Source: Cellulomonas persica
GTDB taxonomy: Bacteria > Actinomycetota > Actinomycetes > Actinomycetales > Cellulomonadaceae
NCBI RefSeq assembly: GCF_007989825.1
Contig: NZ_BJUA01000012.1
Span: 1 to 64,000, forward strand
Direction of reading: 5' to 3'
DNA: 64,000 nucleotides
Below are positions 49,340 through 57,347 of the stretch, one piece after another. The translations under genes and the position numbers were made by a program. Numbering within the stretch: position 1 is the stretch's first letter; every line of letters begins with the position of its first letter. The notes beneath the pieces were generated by a model. It had not been told where the DNA came from, did not search any database, and was given only the letters and a program-made list of their open reading frames with translations.

Positions 49340-50208
49340 CACCGCACCTGCACAGAGGCGGCGGCACCGGCCACGTCGGCGCCGGTCTCGTCAGCGCGGG
49401 TCTCGTCAGCACGGGTCTCGTCAGCGCGGGTCTCGTCGGCGTCGGCCTCGACCCGACGCGTCAGGGCGCCGAGGCGCTCCAGCACCGTCTCGGGCGTGGG
49501 TGCGCGCAGCTCGTCGACGATCCGGCCGTCGGCGAGGAACAGCACACGGTCCGCGTACGAGGCCGCGGTCGGGTCGTGCGTGACCATGACGACCGACTGG
49601 CCGAGCTCGTCGACGCTGCGGCGCAGGAAGCCCAGCACGTCACGCGCGGACGTGGAGTCCAGGTTACCCGTCGGCTCGTCGGCGAAGACCACCGCGGGAC
49701 GGGTCACGAGCGCGCGGGCGCACGCCACACGCTGCTGCTGGCCGCCGGAGAGCTCGGCGGGCTTGTGCGACAGGCGGTCCTGCAGACCGACCGCACGCAC
49801 CACCGCGTCGAGGTGGTCCTTGTCGACCGAGCGCCGCGCGATGTCGAGCGGCAGCAGGATGTTCTCGAGCGCGGTGAGCGTCGGGACGAGGTTGAAGGCC
49901 TGGAAGACGAAGCCGAGGCGGTCGCGACGCAGCTTCGTCAGGGCGCGCTCGGACATCGAGGAGACGGTCTCGCCGTCGACCATGACGGTCCCGGCGGTCG
50001 GGCGGTCGAGGCCGGCCATGCAGTGCATGAGGGTCGACTTGCCCGAGCCCGACGGGCCCATGGTCGCGGTCAGCTGGCCGCGCTCGAAGTCGACGTCGAT
50101 GCCCGCGAGCGCGTGCACCGCGGTGTCGCCGCGGCCGTAGGTCTTGACGAGGCCGCGCGCCGAGGCGATGACGGCGGCAGGGTCCGGGGTAGAGGTCGGC
50201 GTGTTCAC
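49339..50208 (-). CDS. MacB/LolD-type ABC ATPase with repeat tail
   Basis: The 289-residue ABC ATPase has Walker A GPSGSGKST, signature LSGGQQQR, Walker B VVFADEPTGNLD and H-loop VTHDPTAAS. The last 45 residues are unusual: an acidic A-D-E-T-R repeat (four copies of a 15-bp DNA unit) that should be disordered. This tail is a candidate length-variable region. It is coupled to the permease gene. The GTG at 50208 is at an AAGGA that lies almost against it, so the exact start is uncertain. Confidence 0.9.
   Translation of the reverse strand: MNTPTSTPDPAAVIASARGLVKTYGRGDTAVHALAGIDVDFERGQLTATMGPSGSGKSTLMHCMAGLDRPTAGTVMVDGETVSSMSERALTKLRRDRLGFVFQAFNLVPTLTALENILLPLDIARRSVDKDHLDAVVRAVGLQDRLSHKPAELSGGQQQRVACARALVTRPAVVFADEPTGNLDSTSARDVLGFLRRSVDELGQSVVMVTHDPTAASYADRVLFLADGRIVDELRAPTPETVLERLGALTRRVEADADETRADETRADETRADETGADVAGAAASVQVR
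49383..49442 (-). repeat. 15-bp tandem repeats encoding ADETR units
   Basis: Four copies of GGGTCTCGTCAGCGC-like units (forward strand) differ at one or two bases. They encode the A-D-E-T-R tail of the ABC ATPase. Because units are multiples of three, slippage would keep the frame. Confidence 0.85.
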
Positions 50209-50382
50209 GTCCTTGATCTTTGCCCTCGGGACCCCCGCAGCGCGATCGGGTTTCCCCCCGGATCTGACCCTGAAGATGGTGGGGTTCTCCTCAGGGTGCC
50301 CCCTGGTGGACGAACGTCCTGGTCAGGGGGCGAAACAATGATCTGACCCGGGCCGACCCCGGCAGGGGTGGGCGGGCCGCAC

Positions 50383-50388
50383 TACGGT
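50383..50388 (+). promoter_or_regulatory. -10 box of the YciO-type gene (leaderless)
   Basis: TACGGT is followed after 6 nt by the ATG with no ribosome site. Confidence 0.6.
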
Positions 50389-50394
50389 GGCGGC

Positions 50395-51015
50395 ATGGCC
50401 CGGTACCTCGAGGTGCATCCGCACGACCCGCAGCCGCGGCTCGTCGCGCAGGCCGTGGCGGTGCTGCGTGAGGGCGGCGTCATCGCCTACCCCACGGACT
50501 CCTGCTACGCCTTGGGCACGACGATGGGCTCGCACGACGGCGCCGACCGCATCCGCCACCTGCGGCACCTCGACGACAAGCACCACTTCACGCTCGTGTG
50601 CGCGGACTTCGCGCAGCTCGGCCAGCTCGTGCACCTCGACAACGCCGCGTTCCGCGCGATCAAGGCCGCGACCCCCGGCCCGTACACGTTCATCCTGCAG
50701 GCGACGCCCGAGGTGCCGCGGCGGCTCGCGCACGCCAAGAAGCGCTCCGTCGGCGTGCGCATCCCGGACCACCCCGTCACCGCCGCGATCGTGCGGGAGC
50801 TCGGCGAGCCGATCCTGTCGTCGTCGCTGCTCATGCCCGGTCACGACTGGCCCATGACCGAGGGCTGGCAGATCCGTGAGGAGCTCGACCACGAGCTCGA
50901 CGCGGTCGTCGACGCGGGCGACTGCGGCACCACCCCGACGACCGTCGTCGACTGGACGTCCGGCGCACCCGAGGTCGTCCGTGAGGGTGCGGGAGACCCC
51001 GACAGGTTCCGGTGA
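50395..51015 (+). CDS. Threonylcarbamoyl-AMP synthase-like protein (YciO/Sua5/YrdC family)
   Basis: The 206-residue YrdC-domain protein has VIAYPTDSCYALGTTMGSHDG, KHHFTLVCADFAQLGQ, KRSVGVRIPDHPVTAAIV and LGEPILSSSLLMPG. It has no C-terminal Sua5 domain, so it is closest to the YciO group. Related enzymes make the threonylcarbamoyl-adenylate used for t6A on tRNA, although YciO itself is less certain. Its stop overlaps the glycosylase start (GTGA at 51012-51015). Confidence 0.85.
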   Translation: MARYLEVHPHDPQPRLVAQAVAVLREGGVIAYPTDSCYALGTTMGSHDGADRIRHLRHLDDKHHFTLVCADFAQLGQLVHLDNAAFRAIKAATPGPYTFILQATPEVPRRLAHAKKRSVGVRIPDHPVTAAIVRELGEPILSSSLLMPGHDWPMTEGWQIREELDHELDAVVDAGDCGTTPTTVVDWTSGAPEVVREGAGDPDRFR

Positions 51016-51764
51016 GCGCGCCCCCGCCCCTGCCCGGGACGACGATCCCGCCCGGCGACCCGGACGCCGCGCGCTCCCCCGCGCTCGCCTCGCTCGACGC
51101 GGACGTCGTCGTCTGCCGGCGCTGCCCGCGGCTCGTCGCCTGGCGCGAGCAGGTGGGCCGCGAGCGCCGCGCCGCGTTCCGCGACGAGACGTACTGGGCG
51201 CGGCCCGTCCCCGGCTTCGGCGACGCCGAGGCGCGCATCCTCGTCGTCGGCCTCGCCCCCGCCGCGCACGGCGCCAACCGCACCGGGCGCATGTTCACCG
51301 GCGACCGCTCGGGCGACTTCCTGTTCGCCGCGATGCACCGCGTGGGCCTCGCGAACCAGCCGACGTCCACCCACGCCGACGACGGGCTGCGCCTCACCGG
51401 CATCCGCGCGACCGCCCCGGTGCGCTGCGCCCCGCCCGCCAACAAGCCCACGCCCGACGAGCGCCGCGCGTGCGCCCCGTTCCTCGCACGCGAGATCGAG
51501 ATCGTCGACCCGCGCGTCGCGGTGGTGCTCGGTGCCTTCGGCTGGGCCGCGCTGCTCGACACCCTGCGCGACCTGGGGTGGGACGTCCCGCGGCCCGCGC
51601 CGCGGTTCGGGCACGGTGCCGAGACCGTCGTGCACCGCGGCGGACGCACCCTGACCCTGCTCGGGTGCTTCCACGTCAGCCAGCAGAACACCTTCACCGG
51701 ACGCCTGACCCCCCAGATGCTCGACGACGTGCTGCGCCGCGCCCAGGTCCTCGCGCGCTCTTGA
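51012..51764 (+). CDS. Family 5 uracil-DNA glycosylase (UdgB type)
   Basis: The 250-residue protein shows the family 5 layout: a Cys-x2-Cys pair at the start (VCRRCPRLVAWREQVG), later iron-sulfur Cys, motif A GLAPAAHGANRTGRMFTGD without the catalytic Asp/Asn of family 1, and motif B HVSQQNTFTGRLT. UdgB enzymes remove uracil and damaged bases such as hypoxanthine in high-GC genomes. It is coupled to the YciO-type gene by a four-base overlap. Confidence 0.88.
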   Translation: MSAPPPLPGTTIPPGDPDAARSPALASLDADVVVCRRCPRLVAWREQVGRERRAAFRDETYWARPVPGFGDAEARILVVGLAPAAHGANRTGRMFTGDRSGDFLFAAMHRVGLANQPTSTHADDGLRLTGIRATAPVRCAPPANKPTPDERRACAPFLAREIEIVDPRVAVVLGAFGWAALLDTLRDLGWDVPRPAPRFGHGAETVVHRGGRTLTLLGCFHVSQQNTFTGRLTPQMLDDVLRRAQVLARS

Positions 51765-51857
51765 GCCCACCGCACTCGTCCCGCGGGCTGCGTGGTGCGG
51801 CGCCGGTGGTGGGCGTCGGTGGTGCGCGTGTCGGTGCTGCGGTGCACGCTGGGCGCC

Positions 51858-52346
51858 ATGGAGATCTCGTTCGTCGCAGGCTTCGGCCCCATCACGCGTG
51901 ACGCCGGCGCGCGCGCCTTCTGGTCGGCGGGCGGGCTGGGCATCCCCCTCGACGAACCCGCACCCGGGTACCTCACCAACGACTCGCTCGACGGCGTCAA
52001 GGCCTTCGCGCTGTGGCCGCTCGACCAGGCCGCCGAGTCGACCTTCGGCACGTCGCAGTGGCCCGACTCCCGCCCCGTGCCGCAGGCGTGGGTCGAGTTC
52101 GACGTCGCGTCGCACGAGGCGGTCGCCGAGGCCGCGGCCGAGCTCGTCGGGCTGGGTCACGAGCTGCTCCGCGAGGCGCACCTCGAGCCGTGGGGGCAGA
52201 CCACCGCGCGGCTGCAGAGCCCGGAGGGCCTGCTCGTCGGGATCTCGCACACGCCCTGGATGCACAAGGCTTCCGCCGACGACGCAGACGACGAGACCGG
52301 CGACGACTCCGCCGAGGCCGCCCTCTCCCCCGGCCAGACCAGCTGA
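51858..52346 (+). CDS. VOC (glyoxalase/bleomycin-resistance) family protein
   Basis: The 162-residue protein begins MEISFVAGFGPITRDAGARAFW and follows the VOC beta-alpha-beta3 pattern (VEFDVASHEAVAEAAAELVGLGHELLREAHLEPWGQTTARLQSPEGLLVGI). Metal ligands can be proposed as His and Glu in EAHLEPWG, but they are not certain. An acidic Asp/Ala tail follows. The start is uncertain; there is no ribosome site. Confidence 0.8.
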   Translation: MEISFVAGFGPITRDAGARAFWSAGGLGIPLDEPAPGYLTNDSLDGVKAFALWPLDQAAESTFGTSQWPDSRPVPQAWVEFDVASHEAVAEAAAELVGLGHELLREAHLEPWGQTTARLQSPEGLLVGISHTPWMHKASADDADDETGDDSAEAALSPGQTS

Positions 52347-52383
52347 CGACGACCGCCCGACCAGGCCGGCACAGCCACCGGCC

Positions 52384-52435
52384 GGGCACCGCTCTCGGCC
52401 CGGCAGGAGCGGTGCCCGACAGGAGCGGTGCCCGG
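52384..52435. terminator. Terminator with a duplicated arm
   Basis: Left arm GGGCACCGCTC (52384-52394) can pair with GAGCGGTGCCC at 52407-52417 or with its second copy at 52423-52433. The second pairing extends to 13 bp. The 15-bp unit CAGGAGCGGTGCCCG is tandemly repeated. It lies between the VOC gene and the FBP gene, which converge. Confidence 0.8.
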
Positions 52436-52444
52436 CAGGCACGC

Positions 52445-52951
52445 TCACGCGTCGCGCAGGACCTCCGCGACGAACCGCGCGGACCGCTCGCGCAGCCCCG
52501 CGACGCGTGCGGCGAGGATCTGCTCGCGACGCCCCTCGGCGTCGTCGCCCGCCTCCGTGCGCGTCAGCGGACGCCGCACGTTGCGCGAGCACAGGAAGTG
52601 CGTGCAGATCAGCGTGCCGACGGTGTTGCCGCGACGGCCGGACGCGCCTGCTCGTCGTGCCACGTACAGGCTCACGTCGTCCGTCACGACGACGTCCTCG
52701 CACCACGCGCACACCGCATTGCGGCGGATGCGCTCCTTGGCGTCGGTCGAGCGCAGCAGCACGCCCGTGGGCGTGCCGTCGACGGGGACGACCGCGTACG
52801 CCACGAGCGGCGCCTTGCGGTCGCGCCAGCCGAGGTAGTCGAGGCGGTCCCAGTCGAGGGTGTCGAGCGCGGGGAGCACGGCCTGCGTGGCCTCGCGGCG
52901 GCTGGCGTTCACGAACGAGCTGCGGATCTGCTTCTCGGTCAGGGGTTCCAT
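52445..52951 (-). CDS. FBP-domain (EF-G-binding, FusB/C-like zinc) protein
   Basis: The 168-residue protein begins MEPLTEKQIRSSFVNASRREA and has the treble-clef zinc signature CAWC then CTHFLC, typical of the FBP/FusB family. FusB-type proteins bind EF-G and rescue it from fusidic acid. The presence of an EF-G-like GTPase about 6 kb away makes a ribosome-rescue link attractive, but the genes are not adjacent. The ATG at 52951 follows GGAGAC. Confidence 0.85.
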   Translation of the reverse strand: MEPLTEKQIRSSFVNASRREATQAVLPALDTLDWDRLDYLGWRDRKAPLVAYAVVPVDGTPTGVLLRSTDAKERIRRNAVCAWCEDVVVTDDVSLYVARRAGASGRRGNTVGTLICTHFLCSRNVRRPLTRTEAGDDAEGRREQILAARVAGLRERSARFVAEVLRDA

Positions 52952-53674
52952 GGGTCAGGGTCTCCGGGGTGTGTTCGAGGTGCCACCGCACGCCGATCTC
53001 GGTCGTGCCTGCGCACGACGCGTCGGCGGCGTCGGCCGCCGGGTCGGGCTGCGGTGGTCGGGTCGAGTGCTGGACCTGCGTCGTCGGACCACTGAGCGTG
53101 CGTCCGTCGTCGACCGCGAGCGGCCGTCACACAGGACGCCTGTGCCTCGTCGATCCCGTGCTCGGCTGAGCCGCGCCTGTGGCGCGACGCCGACGAGGAC
53201 CGGTACCGCGAAGGCTCTCGCTCGAGACCACGCTCGGACGAGAGATCAGACCCACCCAGACCAGCCCGGTCGGGCGGGCGATGAGACCCCGTGGAGATCA
53301 GGGGCGGTCGCCCTCGACTCGGGTGAGACGGGCTCGGTGAGATGAGGCTCGGTGGAGGTCAGACGCGGGGAGACGCGAGGCCTGAGCAGGCCGCAGCGGC
53401 CACCCCACAACCTGCGACGCCGTGCATCCGCGCTCTCCTCGTCGGTCCGCAGCCGACCACACCCCGTGCCCGACCGACGCCCCTCGGGCGCCCGGCTGCC
53501 CTGAGCAGCCAGCGTCCATTCTGCCCCACCCGCGCACCCTCTTATCCGGCCGGCCGGCCAGGAGCAGCGCGACTCGATCGTCAGGGTCGGTGCGGAGGGG
53601 GCGGGCGTCAGCACGGAGCGAGCACGTGGGGCGGTCGCGGGAATCGTGTCGGCGGTCGTCCCGTTGGGCCTGGC
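52952..53674. other. 723-bp interval with no supported gene
   Basis: Open frames on both strands here have poor codon use and no start with a ribosome site. Low-complexity GAG/CTC-rich runs (about 53280-53400) are present. A weak resemblance on the plus strand (GRVLDLRRRTTERAS) to the LGRRTR region of DUF222/HNH proteins could be a decayed 13E12-type gene, but the match is too short to call. The promoter of the 53675 gene should lie at the 3' end. Confidence 0.5.
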
Positions 53675-54112
53675 ATGACGTTGACTGGCGAGTACGTCCC
53701 CAGCACCTCGGCCCAGACCCGCGACCAGGTCGAGCTCTACGAGTCCAGCGGGGGCACGAAGGGCACGACGATGCGCGGCCGCCCCGTCGTGATCCTGACG
53801 ACCGTGGGTGCGTCGTCGGGCAAGCTGCGCAAGGCCGCGCTGATGCGCGTCGAGCACGAGGGCGAGTACGCGATCGTCGCGTCGCTGGGCGGCGCACCGC
53901 AGCACCCGTCCTGGTACCACAACGTCGTCGCGCACCCGCTCGTCGACCTGCAGGACGGTGCGACGAAGCGCAGCTACGTGGCCCACGAGGCGACCGGCGC
54001 CGAGCGAGACGAGTGGTGGGCCCGCGCGGTCGAGACCTGGCCGGACTACGACGAGTACACGAAGCGCACCACGCGCCAGATCCCGCTCTTCGTCCTCACC
54101 CCCACCGACTGA
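53675..54112 (+). CDS. F420-dependent nitroreductase-like protein (Ddn family)
   Basis: The 145-residue protein has a split beta-barrel. The landmarks [50 protein letters not shown] and [23 protein letters not shown] are characteristic of the deazaflavin-dependent nitroreductase (Ddn/DUF385) family. It would use reduced F420 for nitro or quinone reduction. The ATG at 53675 has no Shine-Dalgarno nearby. Confidence 0.9.
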   Translation: MTLTGEYVPSTSAQTRDQVELYESSGGTKGTTMRGRPVVILTTVGASSGKLRKAALMRVEHEGEYAIVASLGGAPQHPSWYHNVVAHPLVDLQDGATKRSYVAHEATGAERDEWWARAVETWPDYDEYTKRTTRQIPLFVLTPTD

Positions 54113-54143
54113 CCCCACCGGACGCCCCAGGTGCCGGCCGCTG

Positions 54144-54881
54144 TCAGCCCAGGAGGAGGTGCCAGCCGCCGACGCCGATGACGCCGGCCAGGATCGGCGC
54201 GGCGACGGGGACCCAGCCGTAGTGCCAGTCCGAGCTGCCCTTGTGCTTGAGCGGGAGCAGCGCGTGGACGATGCGCGGTCCGAGGTCACGAGCGGGGTTG
54301 AGGGCCGGGCCCGTCGGGCCGCCCAGGCCCGCGACCAGGCCCCAGACCAGGAACCCGAGCGCGAGGTGCGCGAGGCCGGGCTCGTTCGTCGTGAGCGGTG
54401 AGTGCGTGATCGCCAGCGCGCACGAGAACAGCACGACCGAGCCGAGCAGCTCGTTCGAGAACCCGTTGAGTCGCGACCGTGCCGCGTTCACTGTCGAGAA
54501 GGTCGCCAGGATGTCGTCGGGGTCCTCGGTGAGGTCGTAGTACGGCTTGTGGGTCGCGACGATCGCGACCTGGCCGGCCATCGCGCCGAGCAGCTGGGCG
54601 ACGACGTACGGCGCGACCTGCGACCACGGGAACAGACCCCACGTCGCGAGCCCGATCGTGAACGCGGGGTTGATGTGGTTCCCACTGATCCCGCCGAACA
54701 TGAGCGCGGGGATCATCACACCGAACCCGTACCCCATGGCGATGAGGGACCACCCGCCGCGGTATCCCTTCGACCCCTTGAGGTGGACGTTCGCGACGGT
54801 GCCGTTGCCGAGGATGATCAGGATCGCGGTGCCGATGAACTCGCAGGCCAGCCGCGTCGGGAGGTCGAAGGACGGGTCCAT
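54144..54881 (-). CDS. MIP-family aquaglyceroporin
   Basis: The 245-residue protein has six membrane segments. Two NPA-type half-helices are NHINPAFTIGLATWG and GPALNPARDLGPR. The spacing and the Asp after the second motif (PARDLG) favour a glycerol-type channel. The start is probably ATG 54881, 7 nt from CACAGT, so it may be leaderless; a longer ATG start at 54902 is also in frame. Confidence 0.9.
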   Translation of the reverse strand: MDPSFDLPTRLACEFIGTAILIILGNGTVANVHLKGSKGYRGGWSLIAMGYGFGVMIPALMFGGISGNHINPAFTIGLATWGLFPWSQVAPYVVAQLLGAMAGQVAIVATHKPYYDLTEDPDDILATFSTVNAARSRLNGFSNELLGSVVLFSCALAITHSPLTTNEPGLAHLALGFLVWGLVAGLGGPTGPALNPARDLGPRIVHALLPLKHKGSSDWHYGWVPVAAPILAGVIGVGGWHLLLG

Positions 54882-55182
54882 GCCGCCCACTGTGGCAGCC
54901 ACCGCTCGCCCGACCCGTGCACGCCACGCCCATGGGCAGGCTCACGTCCCGACGCGCGTCGGCCGCCGAGCCGCGACCCGACCCCAGCCCCGCCCTCCCC
55001 GGCGCCTTCCCCAGCGTGGTCGGCGGACCACCCCCGACCGTCCCCCGACGACGACGCTGGGTCGCGGTCCGGGTCGCGGTCCGGGTCGCGGTCCGGGACG
55101 GAAAGGGACGGGCAGAAGCGGAGCGGACGTGGGCCGGAGCGTGTGAGGGGGCGGGGCGAGAGGTCGGGGGCGAGAGGTCGGG
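54882..55182. other. Repeat-rich intergenic region
   Basis: The 301-bp gap between divergent genes contains three 12-bp direct repeats (GGGTCGCGGTCC, 55059-55094) and a purine-rich GGGGCGAGAGGTCGGGG duplication just before the nuclease start. No gene is supported. Confidence 0.6.
55059..55094 (+). repeat. Three 12-bp tandem repeats
   Basis: GGGTCGCGGTCC occurs three times without gaps upstream of the HNH-type nuclease gene. A slippage origin is likely; it could influence promoter spacing. Confidence 0.85.
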
Positions 55183-55878
55183 GTGCGGCGGCGGGGGCGT
55201 GAGGGGTGGGCCTGGTGGGTGGCGTGGGCGGTGGTGCTCGTCGTCGGGCTCGTCGCGGGGCTGGGCGGTCCGGTGCTGCTGCGTGAGCGGGCGAGCGCGC
55301 GATACCCGGTCACCGCGGGAGACCTGGCGGCGGGCCGGGCGGCGCTCGCTGCGCTCGTCGTCGTCGAACCGAGCGCGTCGGCGACGTACGAGCGCGAGCA
55401 GTTCGGGGCGGCGTGGGCGGATGTCGACCGCAACGGGTGCGACACGCGCAACGACGTGCTGCGCCGCGACCTGGCCCCGGCGACGCTCGACGTCGACGGC
55501 TGCACGGTGCTCACCGGCGTGCTCGCCGACCCGTACACGGGCGAGCGCATCGCGTTCGCCCGTGGCGAGGACTCGGCGCTCGTGCAGATCGATCACGTGG
55601 TGGCCCTCGCCGACGCGTGGGCCCGCGGCGCCGCGGGCTGGGACCTGCGTGAGCGCGAGCAGTTCGCGAACGACCCTGCGAACCTGCTCGCGGTCGACGG
55701 GCAGGCCAACCAGGACAAGGGCGCGTCGGCCGCCTCCGACTGGCTCCCGCCCGACCCGGGCTTCGCGTGCGTGTACGCCTTGCGACAGGTCCGCGTGAAG
55801 GCCGCCTACGCGCTCACGGTCACGGCCGACGAGCGCGCGGCCCTCGACTCGGCGCTCGGCACGTGCGCCACGACCTGA
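55183..55878 (+). CDS. HNH/DUF1524-family nuclease with signal anchor
   Basis: The 231-residue protein has an N-terminal uncleaved or cleaved signal (WWVAWAVVLVVGLVAGL) and then the GmrSD C-terminal/DUF1524 HNH domain. Its motifs are WADVDRNGCDTRNDVLRRDL, QIDHVVALADAWARGA and FANDPANLLAVDGQANQDKG, with His, Asn and His-equivalents in place. Two Cys pairs are consistent with export. The likely role is extracellular DNA use. The GTG at 55183 is preceded by GAGGTCGGG. Confidence 0.88.
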   Translation: MRRRGREGWAWWVAWAVVLVVGLVAGLGGPVLLRERASARYPVTAGDLAAGRAALAALVVVEPSASATYEREQFGAAWADVDRNGCDTRNDVLRRDLAPATLDVDGCTVLTGVLADPYTGERIAFARGEDSALVQIDHVVALADAWARGAAGWDLREREQFANDPANLLAVDGQANQDKGASAASDWLPPDPGFACVYALRQVRVKAAYALTVTADERAALDSALGTCATT

Positions 55879-55892
55879 GCGTCCCGGTGCGC

Positions 55893-56606
55893 TCAGGGGG
55901 TCGCGGTCGCCGCCGGGACCGGGACGTCGGTGCCCGAGGCCGTGACGCGCACGCCGTCGCTCTGCACGACCGCGTCGGTGAGCACCAGACCCTCGGGCAG
56001 GTCCTCGATCGGCACCTCGAGGTCCTGCAGGCGCGACGCGGCGTCGCCCGGCAGCGCGTCCACGTCGACCCGGACGCCCCCGACGCTCACGCTCTGCACG
56101 TCGACGAACAGGTGTCCCTCCTCGACGCGCGGCGTGAGCTCACCGGCGAGGTCGAGCCCGAGCACCTGCCCGCTCAGCCGCAGCGCGTCGTCGGCGACCT
56201 CGACCGCGAGCTCGAGCGAGGAGCGCTCGACGACGGCCTCCTGCAGCGATGCCGTCGGGATCGTCGCGTGCACCACGACCTCGTCGGCCCGGTACGGCGT
56301 GCTCGTCGAGATCCCGCGCGCGGTGATCGCCAGGTCGGTCATCGCGATCCCGCCGAGCGTCGCGCCGTCGACGGTCGCGTCGAGCCGGTCGAGCTCACCG
56401 GTCGCGAGCTGCGGGAGGAACGGGAACCCCCCGACGTCCACCACGGGGGTGCCGACGACGTCGTCGACGTTCTCGACGATCGCGTCGGACACCGTCTGCC
56501 GCGTCCGCTCGGCCGCGACCACGTCTGCGACGACCAGCCCGATCAGCACGACGACCAGCAGGGTGAAGCCGACCACCAGGCCGGTCCGTCGTCGATGCGT
56601 CGCCAT
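55893..56606 (-). CDS. DUF2993 (LmeA-like) lipid-binding protein
   Basis: The 237-residue protein has one N-terminal membrane anchor (VVGFTLLVVVLIGLVVADVV) and then a tubular DUF2993 beta-domain. Landmarks are VVDVGGFPFLPQLATGELDRLDATVDGATLGGI and the ending GVRVTASGTDVPVP. LmeA in mycobacteria matures cell-envelope lipoglycans; the same role here is inferred. A -10 TAGCGT lies 8 nt before the ATG, so the mRNA is probably leaderless. It converges on the nuclease gene with a 14-nt gap. Confidence 0.85.
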   Translation of the reverse strand: MATHRRRTGLVVGFTLLVVVLIGLVVADVVAAERTRQTVSDAIVENVDDVVGTPVVDVGGFPFLPQLATGELDRLDATVDGATLGGIAMTDLAITARGISTSTPYRADEVVVHATIPTASLQEAVVERSSLELAVEVADDALRLSGQVLGLDLAGELTPRVEEGHLFVDVQSVSVGGVRVDVDALPGDAASRLQDLEVPIEDLPEGLVLTDAVVQSDGVRVTASGTDVPVPAATATP

Positions 56607-56614
56607 GCGCAGAC

Positions 56615-56620
56615 ACGCTA
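56615..56620 (-). promoter_or_regulatory. -10 box of the DUF2993 gene
   Basis: Minus-strand TAGCGT, 8 nt before the ATG at 56606. Confidence 0.6.
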
Positions 56621-56802
56621 GGTGAGGCGCCGCATGCGCGCCCGCGCAGGCCGGTCCGAGCCCAGCCCGGCGCCGCACCGCGCAACGGACGGCGGCGGCC
56701 GTGTTCGCCCAGGTCACGCCGCTCGCCACGGCACGCATCGCCGACCACTCAGGCGTGACTGCACCGTGACCGAAATGTGTGGCGAGCGTCACGTCCCGCG
56801 CC

Positions 56803-56808
56803 TAGCCT
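56803..56808 (+). promoter_or_regulatory. -10 box upstream of the 139-residue protein
   Basis: TAGCCT lies about 30 nt before the ATG at 56838, leaving a short leader with GAGGGA as ribosome site. Confidence 0.5.
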
Positions 56809-56837
56809 GGTGGTGAGTTCTGGACGAGGGACGCCCG

Positions 56838-57257
56838 ATGACGTGGGTTCTGATGCTGGTGGTCAGCGCCGTGCTGCCGGCGCTTCTCTTCGGGATGGTG
56901 CTCGCGCTCTTCCCCGGTGAGGAGGAGACGCCGCGATGGCGCGCTGCGCTCGCACGGCGTCTCGAACGCTGGGCGCAGGCGGTGCGGCGTGAACCGCCCG
57001 TGACGACCGACCCGTTCGACGCCCTCTGGGTGCAGGACCGGCTGACCAAGGTCGCCGACCACGTGCGTCGGCTGGAGGGCGACACCCGCGGCTACGCCCG
57101 CGCCGAGCGGATCATCGCCTCGCAGCTCGCCTACGACCAGCTGCTCGCCAAGGCGTGCAACCTCGCGGGCGTCCAGGTGGTGCCGAGCCCGCTGGGCGAC
57201 CCCGCGGAGCGGTTCCGCGAGGAGGTCGAGCTCGCCGAGCGCGGCTGGTCCTGGTGA
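56838..57257 (+). CDS. Small protein with one membrane helix, unknown function
   Basis: The 139-residue protein has an N-terminal hydrophobic helix (about 4-26, VLMLVVSAVLPALLFGMVLALF) followed by a basic and then amphipathic helical cytoplasmic part (RWRAALARRLERWAQAVRRE and QDRLTKVADHVRRLEGDTRGYARAERIIASQLAYDQLLAKAC). It is not recognised. It stands alone between the DUF2993 and sbcC genes. GAGGGA is the ribosome site. Confidence 0.75.
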   Translation: MTWVLMLVVSAVLPALLFGMVLALFPGEEETPRWRAALARRLERWAQAVRREPPVTTDPFDALWVQDRLTKVADHVRRLEGDTRGYARAERIIASQLAYDQLLAKACNLAGVQVVPSPLGDPAERFREEVELAERGWSW

Positions 57258-57285
57258 CGACCACCACGTGACCGGCTAGACCGAG

Positions 57286-57332
57286 CCGCGCGACGGTGGT
57301 ACACCGCACCGGCACCGCGTGGCCGTCGCGCG
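57286..57332. terminator. Possible terminator between the small protein and sbcC
   Basis: A 10-bp stem (CGCGCGACGG with CCGTCGCGCG) has a large 26-nt loop between two convergent genes. Confidence is limited by the loop size. Confidence 0.4.
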
Positions 57333-57347
57333 CGGGCCGCGTGAGCC

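Noticed and set aside
53040..53130. Possible DUF222/HNH (13E12-type) remnant on the plus strand
   Set aside because: Only one short LxxRRT-like match; no HNH motif nearby.
53246..54289. Minus-strand open frame across the 53 kb gap and the nitroreductase gene
   Set aside because: It is antisense to a well-supported gene and has no motif.
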